From NCBI GenBank assembly GCA_046350655.1, contig JAXMAB010000013.1, forward strand, positions 1 through 64,000: a stretch of DNA of 64,000 nucleotides, read 5' to 3'. The number at the start of each line of letters is the position of its first letter. The stretch's first letter is position 1. The DNA comes from JAEUHO01 sp046350655 (lineage in GTDB: Bacteria; Planctomycetota; PLA2; JAEUHO01). A model generated the notes under the pieces. It saw only the letters and a program-made list of their open reading frames with translations. It was not told where the DNA came from and made no database searches. Of this stretch, positions 11,708 through 19,466 are shown in pieces. The position numbers and the translations under genes are program-made.

Positions 11708-13147
11708 ATGCGGCTCGACGTCTCCCTCCAGCAACGCCTCTCGCAGCAGCTGCGGCTCGCGCCGCAGATCATCCAGTCCATCGAGATCCTGCAGCTGCCG
11801 GCGATGGACCTGAAGGAGCTGATCGAGAACGAGCTGCAGGAGAACGAGATGCTCGAGGTCGAGGAGGCCCCGCGCGAGGGCCTCCCCGTCGAGGAGCGGC
11901 GCGTCGGCGTGGACGAGGAGGGCACCGACGAGGACGCCGAGGGCGTCTTCGAGCGGCTCGAGGGCCTCGTCGAGGCCGACCGCAGCCGCGGGAAGCTCTC
12001 GCGCGCGGCGGGCGAGGAGGCCACGGACCGCAAGTGGGAGGCGATGCAGAACACCGCCGCCCCCGAGGAGAGCCTCGCGGACCACCTCATGGAGCAGCTC
12101 GACGTCCTCGACCTGCCGGCGGACGTGCGCGCGGCGGCCGAGGCCATCGTCTACAACCTCGCCGACGGCGGGCTCCTCCGCGCGCCCCTCGAGGAGGTCC
12201 TCGCCGGGATGGACGACCCGGTGTCGCCGGAGGCCATGGAGGCCGCGCTCGCGGTCGTGCAGGGCCTCGACCCGGCGGGCGTCGGCGCGCGCGACCTCAA
12301 GGAGTGCCTGCTGCTGCAGGTGCGCGACGACGAGCCCGACGCCGACCTCAAGCGCCGGCTGCTGCGCGACCACCTCGACGACCTCGAGCGCAACAAGATC
12401 CCGCGGATCGCGAAGGCGCTGGGCGTCACCGTCGAGCGCGTGTACGAGCTGCGGGACGGCCTGCGGCACGTCTCGCCGCGGCCGGGCGCGCGGTACGCGT
12501 CGGCGCCGACCGCCTACATCCGCCCGGACGTGATCGTCGAGTGGGCGGACGGCGACTACGTCGTGCGCCTCGAGAACGACCAGGTCCCGCGCCTCGGCCT
12601 GTCGCCGCGCTACCGGCAGCTGCTCGCCGAGGCGCGCGCGGACCCCAAGCTGCGCGAGTACGTCAAGCGCAAGGTCGACGCCGCGAAGTGGCTCATCGAG
12701 GCCATCGCGCAGCGCGAGAACACGCTCGAGCGCGTCGCGAAGGAGATCGTGCGCCGCCAGCGCGACTTCCTCGACTTCGGCGTCAGCCACCTCCGCCCGC
12801 TCAAGATGCAGGAGGTCGCGGACGCCCTGGGCATCCACGTCTCGACGGTGTCGCGCGCCATCAGCGACAAGCACGTCCAGACGCACCGCGGCATCTTCCC
12901 GCTCAAGTACTTCTTCACCGGCGGGACCGAGAACGACGACGGCGGCGTGGAGTCGCGCGTCAGCATCAAGGAGCGCGTGCGCGCGATCATCGCGGCCGAG
13001 GACGCCGCGAACCCGCTGTCCGACGACGAGGTCGCCGCGCGGCTCAGCCAGGAGTCGGGCCTCGAGATCGCCCGCCGCACCGTCACGAAGTACCGCAAGG
13101 CGCTGCGGATCCCGTCGTCGCGCCAGCGGCGCGTCTGGAAGGGATGA
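11708..13147 (+). CDS. rpoN: RNA polymerase sigma-54 factor
   Basis: The 479-residue sigma factor directs RNA polymerase to -24/-12 promoters and needs AAA+ activators to open DNA. Region I is glutamine/leucine-rich (QQRLSQQLRLAPQIIQSIEI), followed by an acidic region II. The core-binding domain comes next, then the helix-turn-helix (MQEVADALGIHVSTVSRAI) and the RpoN box ARRTVTKYRKALRIPSSRQR near the C-terminus, which reads the -24 element. The ATG at 11708 follows GGGGGA by 7 bases; an in-frame ATG at 11690 is less likely. No sigma-54 activator is encoded in the window. The stop overlaps the truA start. Confidence 0.96.
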   Translation: MRLDVSLQQRLSQQLRLAPQIIQSIEILQLPAMDLKELIENELQENEMLEVEEAPREGLPVEERRVGVDEEGTDEDAEGVFERLEGLVEADRSRGKLSRAAGEEATDRKWEAMQNTAAPEESLADHLMEQLDVLDLPADVRAAAEAIVYNLADGGLLRAPLEEVLAGMDDPVSPEAMEAALAVVQGLDPAGVGARDLKECLLLQVRDDEPDADLKRRLLRDHLDDLERNKIPRIAKALGVTVERVYELRDGLRHVSPRPGARYASAPTAYIRPDVIVEWADGDYVVRLENDQVPRLGLSPRYRQLLAEARADPKLREYVKRKVDAAKWLIEAIAQRENTLERVAKEIVRRQRDFLDFGVSHLRPLKMQEVADALGIHVSTVSRAISDKHVQTHRGIFPLKYFFTGGTENDDGGVESRVSIKERVRAIIAAEDAANPLSDDEVAARLSQESGLEIARRTVTKYRKALRIPSSRQRRVWKG

Positions 13148-13974
13148 GCGCCGCCGCGGAGCCCGTCCTGCGGACGCTCCGCGTGGACCTCGAGTACGAC
13201 GGCGCGGCCTTCGCGGGATGGCAGCGCCAGGCGGCCGACCGCACGGTGCAGGGCGTGCTCGAGGAGGCGCTCGAGCGGCTCCTCTCCGCCCCGACGCCGG
13301 TCGTCGGGGCGGGGCGCACCGACGCGGGCGTCCACGCGCTCGGCGCCGTGGCGTCGTTCCGCACGCCGAGCGAGCTCGCGCCGGACGTCGTGCTGCGGGC
13401 GCTCGACGCGCTGCTCCCCGACGACGTGGGGGTGCTCGCGGTGAGCGAGGCGCCCGGGTTCCACGCGCTGCGCGACGCGCGGTGGAAGTGGTACCGCTAC
13501 ACGTGGCTGCGGTCCCGCACGCGGCGCGTCCACGAGCGGCGCACGTCGTGGCGCGTCGAGGGCGCGTTCGACCTCGACGCGGTCCGCGCCGCCGCCGCGC
13601 GCCTCCGCGGCCGCCACGACTTCGCGTGCTTCCAGTCGTCGGGGTCGCCGCGGCGGAGCACCGTCCGGACCCTCGCCGGCGTGCGCGTGCTCGAGGACGG
13701 GCCGCGCGTGCACCTCGACCTCGTGGGCGACGGATTCCTGTACGGGATGGTCCGGGCCGTCGCCGGCACGCTCTTCGAGGTGGGCCGGGGCGCGCGCGAC
13801 GAGGCGTCCGTGGACGCGCTCGTGGCCGGCCGCGACCGGCGGCGGGCCGGCCCGGCCGCGCCGGCCCACGGCCTCGTCCTCGTCCGGGTCGGGTACGCCG
13901 CGGACCCGCCGCCGGACTTCGTTGACCCCTCCCTCGCGGCGAACCTAGAATCCGATTGCGACCCCGAAGCCTAG
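13144..13974 (+). CDS. truA: tRNA pseudouridine(38-40) synthase
   Basis: The 276-residue enzyme makes pseudouridine in the tRNA anticodon arm. The catalytic aspartate is D60 in GAGRTDAGVHA. The TruA hallmarks LEYDGAAFAGWQRQ near the start, RDFACFQ-like HDFACFQSSGS, and GFLYGMVRAVAGTL are all present. It overlaps the rpoN stop (ATGA), so it is coupled to rpoN. The last 50 bases carry the predicted hpf promoter. Confidence 0.95.
   Translation: MSAAAEPVLRTLRVDLEYDGAAFAGWQRQAADRTVQGVLEEALERLLSAPTPVVGAGRTDAGVHALGAVASFRTPSELAPDVVLRALDALLPDDVGVLAVSEAPGFHALRDARWKWYRYTWLRSRTRRVHERRTSWRVEGAFDLDAVRAAAARLRGRHDFACFQSSGSPRRSTVRTLAGVRVLEDGPRVHLDLVGDGFLYGMVRAVAGTLFEVGRGARDEASVDALVAGRDRRRAGPAAPAHGLVLVRVGYAADPPPDFVDPSLAANLESDCDPEA
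13922..13951 (+). promoter_or_regulatory. sigma-70-type promoter of hpf, inside the end of truA
   Basis: TTGACC (13922-13927) and TAGAAT (13946-13951) each match consensus at 5 of 6 positions and are 18 bases apart. Transcription would begin about 30 bases before the hpf GTG and include its Shine-Dalgarno GGAGG (13981-13985). This is the best-looking housekeeping promoter in the window. Confidence 0.7.
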
Positions 13975-13991
13975 GGTCGCGGAGGTTCCCA

Positions 13992-14411
13992 GTGCGCATC
14001 CAGATCACCGGCCGCCACGTCGGCGTCACCGAGGCCATGAAGGACTATGCCCGGGAGAAGGTGGAGAAGCTGGAGCGGCTCTACGGCCGCATGACCGGGG
14101 TCGAGGTCACGATGGAGGGCGGCAGCGACCGGAAGGTCGTCGAGATGGTGGCCGACGTCGGCCGCGGCCTGCGCCTCGTCGGGAAGGCCGAGTCGCCGGA
14201 CATGTACGCCGCGGTGGACCTGGCCGAGGAGAAGCTCGGCCGCCAGCTGGTCCGCCACAAGCAGAAGCTCACGGACCACCACCGGGGTCGCGAGTCCATG
14301 GGGACGATCCTCCCGGGGACCCAGCCGCCGACGGGGGGCCCGGCTCCCGCGCGGGAGGAGACCTACGAGGAGATCGTGGAGAAGATGAAGGAGCAGGACG
14401 ACGAGTCCTGA
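13992..14411 (+). CDS. hpf: ribosome hibernation-promoting factor, HPF/YfiA family
   Basis: The 139-residue protein binds the 30S decoding centre and silences ribosomes in slow growth. The start MRIQITGRHVGVTEAMKDYA and the basic helix near LVRHKQKLTDHHRGRES are typical. The long-form dimerisation domain is absent; instead there is a proline-rich linker and an acidic tail (EETYEEIVEKMKEQDDES). The GTG at 13992 follows GGAGG by 6 bases. It lies directly upstream of PTS genes, a neighbourhood also seen in proteobacterial rpoN-hpf-ptsN loci, with truA inserted. Confidence 0.92.
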   Translation: MRIQITGRHVGVTEAMKDYAREKVEKLERLYGRMTGVEVTMEGGSDRKVVEMVADVGRGLRLVGKAESPDMYAAVDLAEEKLGRQLVRHKQKLTDHHRGRESMGTILPGTQPPTGGPAPAREETYEEIVEKMKEQDDES

Positions 14412-14483
14412 CCCCGGCGGCGCGAGCCGTCCGGTGCCCGCAGCACGGCGCCCCGACGGCGCCCGGAGTCGCAACCTCGGCCC

Positions 14484-14972
14484 ATGAGCGTCGCCAAAGT
14501 CACGCGCCACGTCCGCCCCGCCCACGTCGTCGTCTCGCTCGAGGCGGAGACGCGGGACGAGGCCGTCAAGGACCTCGCCGGCGTGCTCGTCGCGTCCGGC
14601 GCGCTCACGAAGGCGAAGGGCGAGGCGCTCGTGACCGAGGTGCTCGGCCGCGAGGGCGAGGGCACGACCGGCATCGGCGGCGGGGTGGCGGTCCCGCACG
14701 CGAAGACCGCGCTCGTGAAGGAGCTGGTGGTCGCGGTCGGCATGTCCACGCGCGGCATCGAGTGGGCCAGCGTGGACGGCGACCGCGTCCACGTCGTCTT
14801 CCTCATCGCCTCGCCGCCCGACGCGAACCAGGAGTACCTCGCGCTCATGCGCTGGGTGGTGTCGCTCACGCGCTCGAAGTACTGGATGAAGCTCCTCCGC
14901 GGCTGCGCGACGCCGGCGGCGGTCGTCGAGGTGCTCGAGGAGTCGTTCGACCACCCGGCGGGCGGGCGTTGA
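14484..14972 (+). CDS. PTS EIIA component, fructose/nitrogen (PtsN) type
   Basis: The 162-residue phosphocarrier accepts phosphate from HPr on H72, within GIGGGVAVPHAKT. No EIIB or EIIC permease is nearby, and the gene order rpoN-hpf-EIIA resembles the regulatory PTS-Ntr loci of proteobacteria. A regulatory role is therefore more likely than sugar uptake. That role is inference; targets of such EIIA proteins differ between groups (potassium transport, kinases). Confidence 0.88.
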   Translation: MSVAKVTRHVRPAHVVVSLEAETRDEAVKDLAGVLVASGALTKAKGEALVTEVLGREGEGTTGIGGGVAVPHAKTALVKELVVAVGMSTRGIEWASVDGDRVHVVFLIASPPDANQEYLALMRWVVSLTRSKYWMKLLRGCATPAAVVEVLEESFDHPAGGR

Positions 14973-15041
14973 GCGACCGGGACCCCGGCGTCGGCACGCG
15001 AGGCCCGGCGCGCGGCGCGGCGTGACGGCGGGCGCGGCCCC

Positions 15042-15335
15042 GTGACCCCCGACGCGCCCCCGCCCGTCCCGTGCCGCGCGGTCGTGCGCGCGCCGTCGCC
15101 GCAGGGGCTCCACGCGCGGCCCGCGGCGCGGATCGTGGACGTCGCGCGCCGCTTCGGCGCGGAGACGGTGCTGCTCGTCGGCGCGCAGACGGCGCGCGCC
15201 AAGGACCTGCTCGACGTCCTGGCGCTCGCGGCCGTCGGCGGCACCGAGGTGGTGCTCGAGGGGAGCGGCCCGGACGCCGCCGACGCGGTCGCGGCCCTCG
15301 AGGCCTTGTTCGCGCGGTTCCACGCCGAGGGCTGA
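15042..15335 (+). CDS. HPr-family phosphocarrier (Ser-46 replaced by Asp)
   Basis: The 97-residue protein relays phosphate from EI to EIIA through H24 in PQGLHARPAA. In HPr the regulatory serine lies 31 residues after this histidine; here that residue is D55 (ARAKDLLDVLALAA). Phosphorylation by an HPr kinase is therefore impossible at the site, and the charge may mimic it. The GTG start at 15042 is the only one giving a normal N-terminus. It lies between EIIA and EI genes in one direction. Confidence 0.9.
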   Translation: MTPDAPPPVPCRAVVRAPSPQGLHARPAARIVDVARRFGAETVLLVGAQTARAKDLLDVLALAAVGGTEVVLEGSGPDAADAVAALEALFARFHAEG

Positions 15336-15401
15336 CGGCGCGGCGCGGCCGGCGGCGCCCGGTCCCCGCGGCCGCCCCGCCCGCCTTCGCGGGCGCGCCG
15401 G

Positions 15402-15437
15402 GCGAGGACGGGGCGCCGCGCGAGGACGGGGCGCCGC
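15402..15437. repeat. two tandem copies of an 18-nt unit
   Basis: GCGAGGACGGGGCGCCGC is repeated exactly at 15402-15419 and 15420-15437, in the gap between the HPr and EI genes and just upstream of the EI start. It could be a regulator site or simple slippage. Confidence 0.6.
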
Positions 15438-15451
15438 GCCGGGCCCTCCGC

Positions 15452-15457
15452 TATCGT
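15452..15457 (+). promoter_or_regulatory. candidate -10 hexamer for ptsI
   Basis: TATCGT lies 8 bases before the ATG with no Shine-Dalgarno between, suggesting a leaderless transcript. Confidence 0.35.
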
Positions 15458-15465
15458 CTGGCCCC

Positions 15466-17223
15466 ATGCGACGGCTCACGGGCATCCCGGTCTCCGACGG
15501 CAGCCGCGTCGGGCGCGCGGTCCACCACGAGGCCGTCGCGTTCGCCGCGACGCAGCGCCGCGCGATCGCCCCCGAGGAGGTCGCGGACGAGGTGGGTCGC
15601 CTGCAGCGCGCGGCCGCCGAGGCGCAGCAGGGCCTCGTGGACGCGCAGCGCGCGCTCGCCGTCGACCCGAAGGTGGGGGCCATCTTCGAGGTCCACCAGA
15701 TCCTGCTCGAGGCGGTGCAGGGCGAGCTCGAGGAGTCCGTCCGGCGCGGGTCGTCCGCCGAGCACGCGGTCGAGACGGTCATGCGCCGGCACTTCAACCG
15801 GCTCGCGCAGGTCGCCGACCCGATGTTCGCCGAGCGCCGCCAGGACGTGCTCGACGTCGAGAAGCGCCTGCTGCGCGCGCTCGCGGGCATGCCCGCGGCC
15901 GCGGCGGCGCCCACGGGCGACGGCCGCTCGCCCGTCGTCGTCGTCGCCGAGGACCTGACGCCGTCGGAGTGCGCGGCGCTCGCCGGGCGGCGCGTCGCGG
16001 GCCTCGTGCTCGAGCACGGCGGCCCGACGAGCCACACCGCGATCATCGCGAAGGCGCTCGGCTTCCCGTGCGTCGTTGGCGTGCGCGGCGTCGTCGCGGC
16101 CGTCGCGCCCGGCACCGAGGTGTGGGTGGACGGGACGACGGGCTCGGTCGTCGTCGAGCCCGACGCGGGCGTGCGCGCGGAGGCCGAGCGCCGCGCGCGG
16201 CAGCACGACGCGCGCGAGCAGACGCTCCTCGAGGAGAGCCACCTCCCCGCCGAGACCCTCGACGGCCACGCGGTCACGCTGCTCGCCAACATCGAGTTCC
16301 CGCTCGAGGTGGCCGCCGCCGCCGAGCGCGGGGCCCAGGGCATCGGCCTGTTCCGCACGGAGTTCCTGTTCGACCCCTCGCGCCCCGTGCCGGACGAGGA
16401 GGAGCACCTCGCGGCCTACCGCGCGGCGCTCGAGCGGATGCGGCCCGGCCGCCTCACGGTGCGCACGTTCGACTTCGGCGCCGACAAGGCCACGCCCGGC
16501 GGGTCGTCGAGCGAGCGCAACCCCGCGCTCGGCGTCCGCTCGCTGCGCTGGTGCTTCGCGCACCCCGACGTCTTCCGGCCGCAGCTGCGCGCGCTCCTGC
16601 GCGTCGCGCGCGAGGGCGACGTGCGCGTCATGCTGCCCATGGTGTCGTCGCCCGAGGACGTGCGGCACGCGCGCGCGCTGCTCGCCGAGGCCGCCAACGG
16701 CCTCGCGCGGCAGGGGATCCCGTTCGAGCCCGTCGAGCGGGTGCGCGTGGGGGCCATGATCGAGATCCCGGCCGCCGCGGTGTCCGCCGAGCTGCTCGCC
16801 CGCGAGGTGGACTTCTTCTCGATCGGGACCAACGACCTCATCCAGTACACGCTCGCCGTGGACCGCACGAACGAGCAGGTGGCGCCGTTGTTCCGGCCGT
16901 CGCACCCCGCGATCCTCCGGCTGATCGACGAGACCGTGCGCGCGGCGCGCGCGCGCGGGATCCCGGTGACGATGTGCGGCGAGATGGGGGGCGAGGCCGC
17001 CTACAGCGTGCTCCTGCTCGGCCTCGGGCTGCGCGAGGTGAGCCTCACGCCCGCGGTGATCCCGCGGGTCCGCCGGCTCGTCCGCGGGCTGACGCTCGAG
17101 CGGGCCCGGGGGATCGCCGCCCGGTCGCTCAAGCTCGCGACCGCCGACGACGTCGACGCCTACCTCCACCGCGCGCTCGCGGCCGAGGTCGCCGCCGCCC
17201 GGGCCATGAGCGCGTCGGCCTGA
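15466..17223 (+). CDS. ptsI: phosphoenolpyruvate-protein phosphotransferase (PTS enzyme I)
   Basis: The 585-residue enzyme takes phosphate from PEP and hands it to HPr. The phosphorylated histidine is H190 in GGPTSHTAIIAKALG. The PEP-binding barrel has the usual motifs (GIGLFRTEFLF, GTNDLIQYTLAVDRTNE) and the catalytic C504 in VTMCGEMGG. Length and spacing match E. coli EI (H189, C502). The start GIPVSDGSRVGRA is canonical. It completes the EIIA-HPr-EI relay. Confidence 0.97.
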   Translation: MRRLTGIPVSDGSRVGRAVHHEAVAFAATQRRAIAPEEVADEVGRLQRAAAEAQQGLVDAQRALAVDPKVGAIFEVHQILLEAVQGELEESVRRGSSAEHAVETVMRRHFNRLAQVADPMFAERRQDVLDVEKRLLRALAGMPAAAAAPTGDGRSPVVVVAEDLTPSECAALAGRRVAGLVLEHGGPTSHTAIIAKALGFPCVVGVRGVVAAVAPGTEVWVDGTTGSVVVEPDAGVRAEAERRARQHDAREQTLLEESHLPAETLDGHAVTLLANIEFPLEVAAAAERGAQGIGLFRTEFLFDPSRPVPDEEEHLAAYRAALERMRPGRLTVRTFDFGADKATPGGSSSERNPALGVRSLRWCFAHPDVFRPQLRALLRVAREGDVRVMLPMVSSPEDVRHARALLAEAANGLARQGIPFEPVERVRVGAMIEIPAAAVSAELLAREVDFFSIGTNDLIQYTLAVDRTNEQVAPLFRPSHPAILRLIDETVRAARARGIPVTMCGEMGGEAAYSVLLLGLGLREVSLTPAVIPRVRRLVRGLTLERARGIAARSLKLATADDVDAYLHRALAAEVAAARAMSASA

Positions 17224-17310
17224 CGGGCCGCGGGCGGCGCCCGGCCCGGGCCGCGGGCGCGCGGGCCTCGCGGTCCCGGGGATCGCCACCCCCCCCAAAG
17301 CGGGGCCGCG

Positions 17311-17374
17311 CCGGGCCCGACCTCCCCCGGGCCCGACCTCCCCCGGGCCCAACGTCCCCCGGGGTCGACACCCA
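17311..17374. repeat. 16-nt tandem repeat, three good units and one degenerate
   Basis: CCGGGCCCGACCTCCC occurs at 17311-17326 and 17327-17342, with a variant at 17343-17358 (two substitutions) and a degenerate fourth unit ending at 17374. It lies between ptsI and pilM. There are no spacers, so it is not CRISPR. Confidence 0.7.
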
Positions 17375-17522
17375 GGGACGACAGGCGTACGGCGCCGGCC
17401 GCGGTCCAGCCGATACGGGGAGCGAATCGGGCCGGCCCCGCCGACGGCGGCGGGCGCGGAGGCAAGGGGGGACCGGGGGGGTGCTCGGTAGCCTCCCCGG
17501 GTGGGATGGCCCGGCGTCGGCC

Positions 17523-17589
17523 GGCGAGGTCGCGTTTCCTCGCCAGGCGTGCGTCCGGCGCACCGGGGCGCGTCCACCGGGTTGGACGC
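17523..17589 (+). promoter_or_regulatory. two hairpins upstream of pilM
   Basis: GGCGAGG (17523-17529) pairs with CCTCGCC (17538-17544), and GCGTCCA (17570-17576) pairs with TGGACGC (17583-17589). They may form a structured leader or end the ptsI transcript. There is no T-run after either. Confidence 0.35.
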
Positions 17590-17688
17590 GGGGGCGGTTG
17601 CCCCTCAAGTGGCGCCCCGGGCCGGGTCGAAAGGGGTCCGCGACCGCACGCCCGCACCGGGCGCCGCGGCGCGCGTGGACCTTCGACC

Positions 17689-18714
17689 ATGTTCAAGCGA
17701 CGGATCCGGAGCCTGATCGGCCTCGACGTCGGCACCAAGGCCGTGAAGGCCGTGGAGCTGACGTGGAACGGCGGGCTCGTCCTCACGGGGTTCGGGTACG
17801 CCGAGCTCCCCTCTCCCGACGCGGTGCGCGAGACGGTCGCGCGCGTCTTCGAGGAGAACGAGTTCCACACGCGGCGCGTGGTGACCTCGGTCAGCGGCAA
17901 GTCGGTCATCGTCCGCTACCTGACGATGTTCAAGATGAGCCCCGACGACCTGCGGAACGCGATCCGCTACGAGGCCGACAAGTACATCCCGTTCGACGTC
18001 GACGAGGTGCTCCTCGACTGCCAGCCGTTCGAGGCGCCCGGCATGAACGACGCGGGCCCGAACGAGATGCGGGTGCTCCTCGTGGCGTGCAAGCGCGCGC
18101 TGGTGGACGAGCAGCTGCGCATCCTCGCCGGCGTCGGCCTGCAGCCCGAGATCGTCGACGTGGACGTGTTCGCCGTGGGCAACGCCTACGAGACGGCCGT
18201 CACGGGCATGGACGGCGACCGGGTGCGCGCGCTCGTGGACGTCGGCGCCGGCAAGACCAGCGTCAACGTGATCCGCGGCGGGGCGTCGCTCTTCACCCGC
18301 GAGATCCACTCGGGCGGCGACGCCTTCACGGCGGCCATCGCGAACCGCCTCGGGCTCAAGGACGGCGAGGCCGAGGCGCTCAAGCGCCGGCCGGGCGAGC
18401 AGGCCGACCGCGTGCGCGGCGCCGTGACGCCCGCCGTGGACGACCTGTCCACCGAGGTCCGCCTCTCGTTCGAGTACTTCGAGAACCAGTTCGACCGGGG
18501 CGTGGACGAGGTCCTCGTCTCCGGCGGCGGCGCCCGCCTCGTCGGCCTGACCGACGACCTGGCCCGCGTCCTCGACCGTCCGGTCGCCCCGTGGGACCCG
18601 ACCGGCGACCTGCCGATCGCGGCCGACCGCGTGGACGTCGACGCGCTCCGCGAGCACGCGGGCGAGCTCGCCGTCGCCGTCGGCCTGGCGTCGCGCCTGC
18701 GGAGGGATGCCTGA
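17689..18714 (+). CDS. pilM: type IV pilus assembly protein PilM
   Basis: The 341-residue actin-like ATPase sits on the cytoplasmic face and holds the PilN tail. The nucleotide motifs are IGLDVGTKAVKAVEL (residues 10-24), VDVGAGKTSVNVI and VSGGGARLVGL. The SHS2-like insert between the first two phosphate motifs is present. The ATG is the first in frame with the actin motif. It is first in a four-gene pilM-N-O/P-Q run, and its stop overlaps or abuts the pilN start. Confidence 0.95.
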   Translation: MFKRRIRSLIGLDVGTKAVKAVELTWNGGLVLTGFGYAELPSPDAVRETVARVFEENEFHTRRVVTSVSGKSVIVRYLTMFKMSPDDLRNAIRYEADKYIPFDVDEVLLDCQPFEAPGMNDAGPNEMRVLLVACKRALVDEQLRILAGVGLQPEIVDVDVFAVGNAYETAVTGMDGDRVRALVDVGAGKTSVNVIRGGASLFTREIHSGGDAFTAAIANRLGLKDGEAEALKRRPGEQADRVRGAVTPAVDDLSTEVRLSFEYFENQFDRGVDEVLVSGGGARLVGLTDDLARVLDRPVAPWDPTGDLPIAADRVDVDALREHAGELAVAVGLASRLRRDA

Positions 18715-18715
18715 C

Positions 18716-19450
18716 ATGATCCGCGTCAACCTGCTGCCCCCCGAGTACCGGGCCGCCGCCGGCACCCCCGTCGGTCGCTTCGTCGCGATCATCGCGGGCG
18801 TCGTCGCCGTGGTCGGCGCCGGCTGCTTCTACGCCTACACCCACTTCGTGCAGCTCCAGAAGGTGCGCGAGGTGCGGGCCCTCCGCGAGGAGGAGGCGGC
18901 CAACAAGGACCGCCAGAAGGAGCGCTCCCTCGCGCTCCAGCGCGAGATCGACGAGTACCAGCAGCGGCGCCGGGCGATCCAGACGATCAACCGCAACCGC
19001 GTGCTCTGGTCGCGCAAGCTCGACCAGTTCTTCGACATCGTGGCGAACCGCGAGGCCCCGTACAACGCGTGGCTCGAGGAGCTCGAGATCCCGACCCAGA
19101 TGGCGGCCAACCGCCGGCCGGGGCAGCTCGGCGCCCCGCAGGACGGCGGCGAGTTCCGGTTCGCGGGCTTCCTCGCGATGCAGACGCGCAACGAGGCGCT
19201 CGCGCAGAACAGCGCGTTCTACAAGGCGATGACGGGCGACCCGGACGGCACCGGGCGGTCGAGCGAGTTCTTCTCGGACTTCCTCTCGATCAGCAACCCG
19301 AACATCGAGATCGTGAACTCGGGGTCGAGCAAGGTGCTCTCGCCGCCGGTCACCGGCGCGTTCAAGTGCGAGCTCCGCCTCCGCCCGCCGACCGTCGACG
19401 CCAAGAAGCCCGCCACCTCCGCCGCGCCCGCGGCGGGGGCGGCCAAGTGA
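18716..19450 (+). CDS. pilN: type IV pilus assembly protein PilN
   Basis: The 244-residue inner-membrane protein begins with the PilM-binding tail MIRVNLLPPEYR (the conserved INLLP motif). A membrane helix (FVAIIAGVVAVVGAGCFYAY) and a periplasmic coiled coil rich in charged residues follow. The ATG at 18716 is preferred because GGAGGG (18701-18706) lies 9 bases upstream; the ATG at 18707 would leave no space. The tail ends in an Ala/Pro-rich stretch. It pairs with the PilO-like protein downstream. Confidence 0.9.
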   Translation: MIRVNLLPPEYRAAAGTPVGRFVAIIAGVVAVVGAGCFYAYTHFVQLQKVREVRALREEEAANKDRQKERSLALQREIDEYQQRRRAIQTINRNRVLWSRKLDQFFDIVANREAPYNAWLEELEIPTQMAANRRPGQLGAPQDGGEFRFAGFLAMQTRNEALAQNSAFYKAMTGDPDGTGRSSEFFSDFLSISNPNIEIVNSGSSKVLSPPVTGAFKCELRLRPPTVDAKKPATSAAPAAGAAK

Positions 19451-19466
19451 GACCGGGGAGGTCACC

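Larger units (their letters stand above)
17224..17688. other. 465-bp intergenic region before pilM
   Basis: No gene is seen. It holds a half-copy of the inverted-repeat family at 17262-17281 (CGGGCCTCGCGGTCCCGGGG), a 16-nt tandem repeat (17311-17374), and two hairpins (17523-17544 and 17570-17589) in the likely leader of the pil operon. Confidence 0.5.

Noticed and set aside
17311..17374. possible CRISPR array
   Set aside because: The units are only 16 bases and abut with no spacers. No cas genes are seen.
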